Below are positions 1 through 10,900 of a stretch of DNA of 64,000 nt, piece by piece. The first letter of the stretch is position 1; each line of letters opens with the position of its first letter. The position numbers and the translations under genes are program-made. Origin of the DNA: Onthophagus taurus (lineage: Eukaryota; Arthropoda; Insecta; Coleoptera; Scarabaeidae); NCBI RefSeq assembly GCF_036711975.1, contig NC_091966.1, positions 5,339,501 through 5,403,500 on the forward strand. The letters are read 5' to 3'. Below the pieces are notes generated by a model. The model was given only the letters and a program-made list of their open reading frames with translations. It was not told where the DNA came from and ran no database searches.

Positions 1-560
1 TTATGAACTTCTGTATAGATGGAAAATTTAAGATGTCGTTACACAGAAGATGAAGAGTATGAGCCGTGCAACCCAGTAGTACGATATGAGGATAGTCGTC
101 TTGTAGAAGCCTAAATGCCTTTTACATATTAGCAGCATTGTCTCCGATTACCACAAAGAACTTTTCGGCGTCAAATTTATCAACGATCTTCTTTATTTCA
201 CTCTTAAGATATTCTGATGTGTTTCCTAGAACCTGTAGAAATAAAATCCACAAACACCGGTTCTGGTTTTGATATCACAAAATTTACTATGCCCTCATGT
301 CGTAAATTACTCCATCCACCACATTGCAAATGAAGAATTTCAGCCTGTTTCAGTTGCCGATCAATTATACTTTTCATATCCGCAAATTCTGTATCCAAAA
401 AAATTGTGGACAAGTTTTGTTTTGGTTGGCAAGGTATATGACGGTCTAAGCATTTAAAAAAAATTCTCCCACGGTGGGCATCCAACAGTAGATAAAGGAG
501 AACCAGTTGCATATATGGCAAGAGCCAGCGTTTTATGCATTATGTTTGTCTTTAACTGTG
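1..560 (-). mobile_element. hAT-type transposase relic
   Basis: Decayed middle part of a hAT-superfamily transposase (BED zinc-finger type), read on the minus strand. Conceptual translation across several frames gives the typical succession: a segment resembling GSPLSTVGCPPWENFF near 440-500, then LQCGGWSNLRHEGIVNFVI at about 270-340, then FFVVIGDNAANM near 130-160 and a piece like LLGCTAHTLHLL near 30-75. The DNAANM and CTAHTLHLL pieces match the catalytic-core surroundings of hAT transposases. Frame changes and stops (for example just after the DNAANM segment) show it is dead. The element continues beyond the left edge. The superfamily call is from remembered family motifs, not from a search. 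Confidence 0.7.
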
Positions 561-869
561 AATAAGTCCCATATTGCACTCTTATGTCGTCCCATTTTGT
601 TGCGCGCACAGCAGATCCGGTCGCTCGCTGCTGAGTTTAAGTACTAACACTATTGCATTACTGATTGATGATCAGGAGCGGATGCGAGAGCCAATGTGCC
701 GCGCCAATCAAAATGCGAAGGTTCCAGTTCTACTTTGTTTGCTCAGTACACCTATACCTACCGCGCCACCCAAATAAATACCCGAGTGCGAGTGGATAAA
801 TAAAATTTGGGTAAATACCGTATGAATACCCACCCAGTAGGTAAATGTTTCAGCCTATCACAAATCCTA

Positions 870-1310
870 TGTATATATTTTCTAAAGCAACATAGTATAA
901 TGTCGAACTAAGCCCTTGCAACATTCCATGATATCCATGACTAACACAAACCTTCTCTTTACTTCGTACGATTTGTTTCAAACATAGGAGAAGAAAGTAT
1001 ATATTGAACACCACAGTGACATTCCATCGATATTTTAAATCCTAATCCACGAACACTGGATTCACCAAAACTGCTTTGTTTTTTACATATTTTACAGATT
1101 ACTAATTTCGCAGCGTATATTTTTTTTGTCTATCCACGTATTTAGAACTTCCTTTTGAATGTTTTCTATCCATTCTTGTTTTCGTAAACACGTTGAAGTA
1201 CTACAGACAAGTTCAATCTTGTTCTTAGAACAGCCTTTAGTAATCAAACCGAACCTTGAATTGTTACAGTTGCGACAGTGTACCACAATTTTAAACAACA
1301 TCGGTTTTTA
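870..1310 (-). pseudogene. Cysteine-bearing ORF, possible transposon relic
   Basis: A 69-codon minus-strand frame (1092-1301) and a short piece downstream of it (about 990-1070) contain paired cysteines (HCRNC, and further on ECHCG). That resembles the zinc-binding N-terminus of some insect DNA transposases. No start context, splice sites or long frame support a host gene. I do not recognise it with certainty; a MULE- or Kolobok-type remnant is possible. Confidence 0.25.
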
Positions 1311-1486
1311 TAGTCATAAATAAAACAGATCAGGCAAGGATAAGGTCGATTTGTTTAAACTTAAATTATTTTAAACCTATTATTTCTCTACAACTAGCAA
1401 GCACGGTGTGTTCCTTAATGCGGCCTTGACTGAAGAATCCAGTTTTTGTCCGTTTTACTACTACAGTAGAAAAGGGATGGAGTTAT

Positions 1487-1760
1487 GAAAACTCAAGGTC
1501 TATAGAACATCATTTTACCCAATGCCGATTCTCCTCCTATGAGAGGCAAGGTGGGTCAGTGACGTAGCTGGTTCTATGAACAACACAACACGATGCGAGG
1601 TTTAAGTATTTTATATACCACAGTGTAGGCTGGCTATCTTTTACTCAACTCTTTACTCTGACTGTATCGAACCAGTGACGTCAATCTGAGGGGTAATAAT
1701 CGATACTACAGAGGCATAGGGAATTAGGTAACCTTATGTTCTATAGACCTTGGTTTTTTT
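1487..1760. repeat. Small inverted-repeat element (MITE-like)
   Basis: The 16-base arm AAGGTCTATAGAACAT at 1495-1510 is repeated in perfect inverted orientation at 1736-1751, with looser pairing outside. The element is about 270 bp and has no coding capacity. It lies just downstream of the PARP1 3' end. Confidence 0.5.
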
Positions 1761-1998
1761 ATAACAACCTACACCCTAAACTACAAGATTTTGCTATAAA
1801 AAAAAATACATTTCCCCTTAATATTTAAAAATATAACTATAATTTCGCTTTATTTTTTTGTTTTATTTTATTAACCTGTAATGTATGAAAATATTAAAGT
1901 ATATCATTAATATTAAGCTAATTAACAATACATTTTCCACTAAAAAAAGAACAAACGCATGGAAAACGAAACAAAGCAAACAACACAAACTACAAATA

Positions 1999-4900
1999 TT
2001 AATATTTATAATTAAATTTAACCTGTAATAAGTATTTCATATGAACCTGAGCAACATCATAAACAATATACTCATTATACAACAAACTGCTGTTCTTAAC
2101 TTTTTGTTGTGTTGGTTTTCCAACCGGAACTTCAGCTTCACCAAGCTTTTTAATTTCGTTTGGATCAGGATGAGTTCTACCAACACCTTTACAACTATGT
2201 TTTCCTTTAGGTAACTTTTCCACATAATATGATTGCTCCTTTTCCAACATCTAAACAAAAATATTAACATAAACCTTAAAATCAAAAGTTAAAATTATAC
2301 TTACATCTCCAAGAGCAACTTCGCAAAGTAATAATAACCCAGTACTATTTACATTATCAGTGCAACAATAATTAGCTGATTTCGACACCATATCAGCGAA
2401 ATAAATACCCTTTCCGAACATATAACCGGTAACGGGAGCTTCCGGGGGTGCAATTCTCAACCCTTGAGATAAAATTCCCGCATAATTAGTGCGGCGAGAA
2501 CCGTGCCAAAGTAATTTACGATTATGTAACTTTTTGAATGGTTTATAACGTTTTTCTTCGCCACTTCGTTTAATTTCGAATATTCTTTCAATTTCTAAAT
2601 CATAATTATCATGGGTTGTTGCATGAGTATTTTTAAGATACTCTTTGATAACGCAAAATTCTTCAGATTCATCGTTCAAAACGGCGATTTCCGTTTTTAA
2701 TTGATCGTAATAAGCGTCAATTCCATGATCGGAACCGCTTCCTTTCATTAAATTATACGCAATTTCGAGTTCTAAGAGGTTATTTAACATTTCAACTTTT
2801 TGTTGAATCATTTCGGTTTTATCGATAATTGGAGGATTTTCAGTTCCAAATGAGTGTGGAATGTAGGTGTAAAAACGATTTGAGGCGTCTAAAAAGTCGG
2901 AGATGTTTTTTGATTTTTTATCGACGAAATTTTGGAGTTCTGTTAGAACGGAAAAGGCTTTTTGGATTTGTTTTTTGCTTAGTTTACCCAAAGGCATTTT
3001 TTCGGTGTCTAATTCAAATTCTAACATAACATTTTTCATTGAATTTATATCAAAAATAAATTTAATAAGATCCTGTATGGGAGTATCTAATTTACTGGGT
3101 ACTTCAGTATCTATTTCCATTTTGTTATCTTCAACGTATTCAACATCAATTGGATACATCATTCCAGGTACTTTAACAAAATGATTGCGATTTTCCCATT
3201 GATTCCCGCTTTTTTCTTCATATAATTGGCAAAAATGAGTTTTTGCCGCGTGCAATGAATCCATGGGTTCTAATTTATTATCTCCAATCGTTGTTCCGAT
3301 TCTACCCCAAGCCCTAAATACCCAATATCGATTTTTTTTGTCGCTTTCTAATAATTGGAGTTTATAAAACGAATTTTTTTGTTTTTGAATATCCGTTAAT
3401 CCTAATATAGCGGTGAATTTATCAGATCCGTTGACGTAAACGTGAGCGGAACCTTCTAAACCCGAATCTGGATCAACAGCTGTTCCTCCTTTTACAGTTA
3501 ATTTAATTTTACTTGGTCCCGATTTTGCAAACATTGATTTTGATTTCGATTTGAGACTCTCCGATTTTGCGTTATTTGTTTGTAGACGAATGTTTGGCTA
3601 AATAAAAAAGAAAGCATAGTTAGTTACACAAGTTTACAAATTTTAATCAATTTTTTCCTCGAAAACTGCGATATTTTTTTTATAACGTAGAAATGTTGTG
3701 CTGATTCTGAAACTGTCTTCAGTTTTTCTCCGTCACGTCCAGTTTTTGAGATATAGCCAAAAATGTGTCAGTATTTTCGTGTAAAGTCATCAATTATCTA
3801 TTAATTGGTCTCTTACAAAACTTTGATCAAAGCAATGGTTTTTAAGAAAAACACGTTTGTAGAAAATTTTTTGATCCAATAAAAATCTGTTGCTTTAATC
3901 AAAGTTTTGTAAGAGACCAATTGGTAGATAATTGATCACTTTACACGAAAATATTGCCCGTTTGACAAAATTAGCAGTGGAGTTGAAAATATTTTTAAAA
4001 AAGGGCTTTTTATTGCAGATAATGTTTAATTTTAAAGAAACTTTAACCCGCTATCTCACGTTAAGGAGGTATTTGCGACCCCATGTATATTAAGACTTTT
4101 CATCTTAATTTTTTATGTATTACCTGCCCTAGAAGTCTGTCAGCGGTTTTTTGAATCACCCTATATATATTCTATCCTGTAGAACAGTTAATTCTCTAAA
4201 TATCGAAGCATTGGACACCATGGTCGAATGTATTTTACAGGAGATATCGTTAATTTACGACAATCGTGCAAAATTTCATTTTTTGCCATTTTCACTGTAT
4301 TATTGAAACATTATTACGAACAATTATTTTTAATAAAGAGGTGGTTTAACTCTTCCAGGCACTAAGTATAAACAAAAATATTATTATTTTTTAAATACAA
4401 CAAACAATAACATTCTTAGAAAAAGTTTTTAAAAACGCCTGTTAGACCTTTTTTTGGCAAAAGAAATTCTCATTGTTAGAAAACAATCACTTTCTGTGAA
4501 AAAGTATTTTTTAATAACTCCACTTCTTTATATATTAGAAACTTGTTCTCTTTTTTTGAAATATTTTTTGGTATAAAAGAATATATTGTCATATTTAGTT
4601 CTTTTTGAGACACCTTAGTGATCTTTCGTTTAAGAAAATAGCAAAGTGATATAAAAGTTTTGTTGATAATGGCTAGCAGCAGCAAAAGTTTGAATGCAAG
4701 AACAATCCTGATTCGTTCTGTTTTATTCGCGAAAATAGATTATTGGGATGACGAGACGACCAATTACAACTGTTATAAAACAGGCGTATTCTCATTGTTT
4801 TGGGTTTGCTTTGACGAATTTAGATAATCCCTGAACACCCAGCTTTGCATGTCCGAATTGCGGTATAACTTTGAAAAGATGGATGGCGGGGAATCTATAT

Positions 4901-7900
4901 CTCATTTACAGTTTGGTATTCCAATGTTATGGTCACAGATATCAGATCATTGCGATTGCTATTTCTGTAACATAAACCTAGACAGCATAAACAAAAAAAA
5001 ACAAAGAAAAGTTTGGTTTATCCTAATATAAAATCAGCCAAAAAGCCGATTCCGCACAGCGAAACTTTACCAAGACCAAATCCTCCTGACCGATTAATGC
5101 AATCCAGTGAAAGTGATCAGAGTAAAGAAGAGAGTGAAGATATGGTATCTAGCAGCGACTATGATGCCAAAATAAACCATAGACTGTCACAGAAAGAACT
5201 AAGTGACTTAGGTCCACTTTTACCATCTTCCTGATAAACTATCTAGAGGATAGTTGCCATGGTTACGGCGGTTTTAAGAGCTCTCATTGGCTAAGAACTG
5301 GATTTATCTATCGGATAAATTTATTAGGAGGTGGTAAAAGTGGGCCTTAGCTAGAGATCTGAAGTTGTCGAAGATTGATAGTGAGGTATTAGCATCCCGC
5401 TTACAGCAATGGAATTATTTACACCTTATAACCCGTGTAACTGTTTATCGAAACAGAGGCGAAGCATTTGTACAATTTTTTTTACGAAAGATCAAGGTAT
5501 TTGTTATTGTAATATCGTGCAGAGACTGTTTGATGAATTGAAAATAGATCATAACCCAAGTGAATGGCGTCTTTTTATCGATAGCTCTAAAAACAGTCTT
5601 AAAGCAGCTTTACTTCATAATGGAAACACACTACCAACTATTCCACTTGCTCATACCATCAATGTTAAAGAAACATATATGCGCATATCAGAGGTTTTGA
5701 CTCTAATTCAGTATAACGCATTTGAATGGAAAGTTTGTGCAGATTTAAACGTAATTGCCGCAGTAAAGAAATTTACTAACTTTAAGTATTGACTTACATT
5801 TCTATGATTTTCAGGTAATTGCTGTGGTTACTGGCTTACAAGGCGGTTTTACAAAATATTGCTGTTTTCTTTATTTGCGGGATAGCCGAGTGAGAGAGCA
5901 TCATTATGTGCGCAAAGACTGGCCTTCTAGAGAACATTACGATGCTGGTGCTTTCAATGTCTTAAATAAGCCTCTGATGAGACCAGCATTTGTAATATTG
6001 CCTTCATTACACATCAAACTGGGTTTGATGAAAATCTTTGTGAAAACGTTGAATCCAGAAGGCCCAGCATTTAAATATCTCACCCAGCTCTTTCCACTAC
6101 TATCATATGCTAAACTAAAAGAAGGCATATTTGTTGGCCCTCAAATAAGAAAATTAATAAATAACAACGATTCATATCAATATTAACAACAAAAAAGCAA
6201 CGACGTGGATTAGCTTCGAACAAATCGTCCATGGATTTTTAGGAAACCATAAAGATGAGAATTATCGCGAAAGAATTTCCAACTTATTGCACAATTACGA
6301 AGCCATAAATGCGAATATGGCGCTCATAATCCATTTTCTCCATTCGCACTTAGATTTTTTTCCAAGCAATCTTGGAGCAGAAAGGCGAGCGGTTCCATCA
6401 AGACTTAATGACATTGGAAAGACTTTATCAAGGTTACTGGGACACAAGTATGATGGGAGATTATCTCTGGAGTGTTATCAGAGAAATCGACCCAAAGACA
6501 TACACAAAATTGTCGAAAAGTAATCATACCCCGCACTATACTAACAATAAGTAAAGTAGTATATATTAAACATAAAATTTAATTCCATAAAAGTTCTGTA
6601 ATATAAACCTAGACAATATAAATAAAAAGACAAAGAAAAGTTTGGTATCGTTTGTAAACTCTGCCAAAACCAAATCCTCCTGACCAATTAATACAATCCA
6701 GTAAAAGAGTAAAAAAAAGTTATAAGAGTAAAAGTGACAGTGAAGAAATGTCATCTAGCAACGACAGCCAATAAATTTTAATTATTTGATATGGTTAATG
6801 TTCAACATTTAGAACAGGTAAAGTAATATTGATTTCAGTGAATTAAAAAAAAATGGTTCGTAATAATGTTTCAACAATACAGTGAAAATGGCAAAAAATG
6901 AAATTTTGCACGATTATTGTAAATTAACGATATCTCCGGTAAAATACGTTGGAACACGGTGTCTTCGAAATTTAGAGAATTAAATGTTCTACGGGATAGA
7001 ATAGCTAACTTTTTTGTTCACATATAATTCTTGTTCGTTACGGTGCGATTAATTGATAAAAAAATGGGAAAAATGCCAAAAAATTTGATTTTTTATGCCA
7101 TCAATACCTCAAAATGTTCGTCTGGATCTCTACTTTCATGTCCATATAGCTACAGAAGCACACTATGCAAAATAAACTGAACATGAACCGTTATGTTTTT
7201 TAATTTACGATTTTCCACATATTTGGGTATATCTCAAAAACTGGACATGATGGAGAAAAATTGAAGACAGTTTTAGAATCAGCACAACATTCTGCATTAT
7301 AAAAAAATATCACAGTCTTCGAGATTTTTCTTGTAGTGTTATAAAATAAAAATTAATTAAGTTACATCAGAACCCCAACTGCAAATGCATGTGGTTTTAA
7401 TAAGTTCTGGAATACGATCAAGATAATTAGGGACTTCATCAAGAAATTTCTCAGAAACAACTTGAATATCTTCAGTTTGAGATTCTGCAATACGCGAACC
7501 CATTCGTTCCACTTCTTCTTCAGTTGAGATAACCGCCATAATCGATTTATCAATTTTAGTAACAATTTTACCGCCTAATTTTGTAATTTCGTTCTTAATT
7601 TTTTGCTTATCACCGTTTACTTTTAAAATAACAAATTTCATTTCGTACAAAGCGGGTTTTGCCCTTTCAACTTTTGGACTAAAAATTAAAAGAAATAAAT
7701 TTTATTTTTATTTATTATCAAATTTCTTTTTACCCAGAATCTACTTCATCTTCTTTTTTCACTGCAGTGGAAGGTGCAACATCTTTAATAATTCTCGTCC
7801 TTTTAACGTATTTGTATTTTTTTAAGAAAGGATATTCTTCCTTCATTTCTTTTGGCACAACGAATTTTTTTCTTGCTGGCTCTTTTGTAGTAAAATTACA

Positions 7901-10900
7901 TTTGGTCCACTCTGTTTTATCACCATTACATACATAACCAATTTTACTGTACACAAATTGACCATCTCCGCATTCTTTACAAGGTTCCAAAGCCCCAAAT
8001 GTCATTATATCTGCTAATCTATTTAAAATCTAAAAAAAATCATAAAAAAATATTTAAAAATAATTAACAAATTTTAGTTTATTACGTTATCTTCTCCAGG
8101 TGGAATTTCTTGCTCATTACGTTCTAATAGAAGCTGCAAACTTTTCTTATTCAAATTATTTTTAAGTTCATCCCTGTATTTATACATAATTTTATTTTGC
8201 TCTTTCATTTCAACATCTACAGGGTCCAGTTCTTCTTCTTTTTTGACTTTTTTTATTTCAGGTACATCTTCTTGTTTAATAGCACTAAAAATTAAAGAAA
8301 AATTTTATGTAAAAAGAGAGTTTTATTTATTAAAAACTTAAGATAGTCTTAAACACTAAAAAATTCATTTCAAAGAAGTGTAAGCTTGATATATTCATTT
8401 TTTCTAATAATTTGAAGAAGTATCCTCTCATCAGATACTAAATCCATTTCATTACACCAAGAGGACGTCGTTTTATGCTAAATGCTTGTTTTGTTTTCAA
8501 TTCTATAGGAATATATCATCGTACTTGTTGGTCCAGTTTTGTTGCTTGATTGGAGCCTCCACGTCTTTATGTCTGCATTGACGTCTTTGAATATGTTAAT
8601 GTAATAGTGAAATTAACACATTGGACATCAGCAAATTAAAAGCAAAGAAATAACAATGTCAATATAACAGAGTGTATGTAAGGAAGAAGAGGAGTCAAGT
8701 GTAATGCTAAAATCTCAAATGGTTGATAATTCTTGGACAGTACAAAACACTGAAAAACGTCTACTCAAGACGCACCAACGAATCCTAACAGCAAATGTTA
8801 GTAATGCAGCCAATTGGTCAGTGACCAGTTATCGTGGTATCCCATATATCGTAGTGTTGTACCATATGTTGTAGTCATGTTCACGGGAAATGCACACTCA
8901 AGGTCAAGCGCTGTTGTGAGATCCGACATGCCGCTGGCTAAACGGGCTGAGCCGAGCGCACACGAAGCTCGTGTGACCTTGAGTGTGCATTTCCCGTGAA
9001 CATGACTGTACATACCTCCTGATAATCCGCAACCTGATTTGCTGTTTCTTGGATGCCTTAGAACATAAAGTTTTGAATTATCCTGTCCTTATCCTTAGTG
9101 ATTCGATGAGGTTACCTGAACATATTAAGACACCTGGTATATCAATCAAACATGGAAAAACGGAGATATTTCGTAATTTTTGTGACTTTCTGGACCTTCG
9201 TCACCTCAATTATGTATTAAACAGTGACAGTCGTCTATTGGATTTGGCTTTGACAAATACTGATCATCGGTATGATCTTGTTCTTGATGATTGTCCCCTC
9301 GTCTACGAGCATCAGTACCATCCCGCCTTAAATATTACAATGAATTTACTGACGACAAATAATGATTTGCCGAACTTTCCGTCTTTGGGTGCTCGATATA
9401 ATTTTGAAGAGCCAACTTTCCTGGCTTGTATGATGAGCTACTTTTTACGGATTGGTCTTTTCTAAATGTGCAGGTTACTACACTCCAGAAATTAAGCGGC
9501 TATTAAAGTTGAAAAAGTATTATAGGAAGAAGTGGAGGAGAAGCAATAGTGTTTTCTATTCAGCGGAATATAAAAGATTGAAGTGTTTCACTAAACAGAA
9601 AATCTCTAATGCGTATACTTTCTTTACTATTAGTGCTGAACAATCGCTTAGTTCTGATCCCCGTAACTTTTGCAGTTATATAAGATAGAAAACAACGACC
9701 TCTCGACACTGATCCTGATAAAATAGGTAATGCTTTTGCTGATCAATTCTCTAAAATATATACTGGTGTCTCTGCTTACAACATGGTTGATGTACACTCT
9801 ACATATACTCCAGTATTTGTTGTCGATGTCACTAAAGAACAGGTTCTTCATTTTCTAAAAAGGTTACCTAATAAATTTACGATGATGATCTCCCTGCATT
9901 TTTCATCCGTGATTGCTGTACAGTTTTTGCAGTTTTGCTTCATTTAATACTTAACCTATCCTTAAGCACTTGCTCGTTTCCCAAACTTTGGAAGCACTCA
10001 CGCATTGTCCCTGTGTTCAAACATGACGAATGTAGCAACATTACTGATTTTCGACCAAGTATTTGAACAGATTATTTACATGATGATTCAGTCAGGTTCA
10101 GTCATTTGTGTCACCATATCAATATGAATTTATCAAGTCTTGATTTGTGAATCTTTGGATAGGGACGGTCAGGTGGATGTGGTATACAGATTTTTTCTAA
10201 GGCATTCGATATGATTCATCATGACGTCCTCTTGTTTAAACTTTGTGCTTTTGGCTTATTTCCTAAGTTTATGAAACTATTTACCTCTTACCTGTTAGGT
10301 CGTATGAATTATGTGTAGCAACGGTTATGCGTCTATGGCTAGGTATGGTATTCCTAAGGGCTCAAATCTAGGCCCCTACTATTTGTTATCTTCTTGAATG
10401 ACCTTCTAGACAAATTCTGATTCTCATCTAGCGTAGTAGCTGATACGGATGATCTGAAACTATTCCGACTAATTTTTTCGGACTGTGATGTTGTCAGTCT
10501 TCAGTCGGACATGGACGTCTTGATGGAATGGTGTAACCGTTATCAGTTAAATATTAATGGTAATAAATGCGGTACCGTTAGCTTTACACGCAAGCTATCT
10601 CCTCCATCTTCTTATGATATAGAAGGTGTTCTTCTTGAGAAACTATCTACAATCAACGATTTGAGAGTTACTTTTGACCGCAAATTGTCTTTTGCATCGC
10701 ACATTGAAGATATTGCATCTTCTGCAGCGAGGATACTTGGTTTCGTTTTACGCACCTCGTGTGCCTTTTCTGACATCAGTGTGTACAAGTCCCTGTTTTT
10801 GACCTTTGTATTGTCCAAAATGGAATATGGCTCTGTAATTTGGTCACCACAATATGTGTGTCATAGACTTATATTGGAAAGAATTACGTACAACACGTAG

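Larger units (their letters stand above)
3658..7323 (+). mobile_element. 3.7 kb inverted-repeat DNA transposon in PARP1 intron 6
   Basis: The termini CTCGAAAACTG (3658) and its inverted partner ending at 7323 open imperfect inverted repeats of about 115 bp. A further matching inverted block sits inside (about 4140-4330 against 6865-7020). The flanks carry a possible 7-8 bp target duplication (ATTTTT(T)C). The plus-strand coding relic runs from about 4849 to 6550, in frames at 4849-5031, 5013-5207, 5350-5792, 5824-6186 and 6287-6554. It includes [38 protein letters not shown] and [12 protein letters not shown], all features of a protein repeated widely in arthropod genomes. I cannot assign the superfamily with confidence. 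Frameshifts and stops make it inactive. It sits antisense to PARP1, and without it the intron would be only about 90 bp. Confidence 0.75.

Noticed and set aside
2829-3184. Plus-strand frames opposite PARP1 exon 7
   Set aside because: Shadows of the conserved PARP regulatory-domain coding sequence.
4849-6554. Transposon proteins in PARP1 intron 6 as a domesticated gene
   Set aside because: The frame is split by frameshifts, stops and a MITE, so no intact protein can be made.
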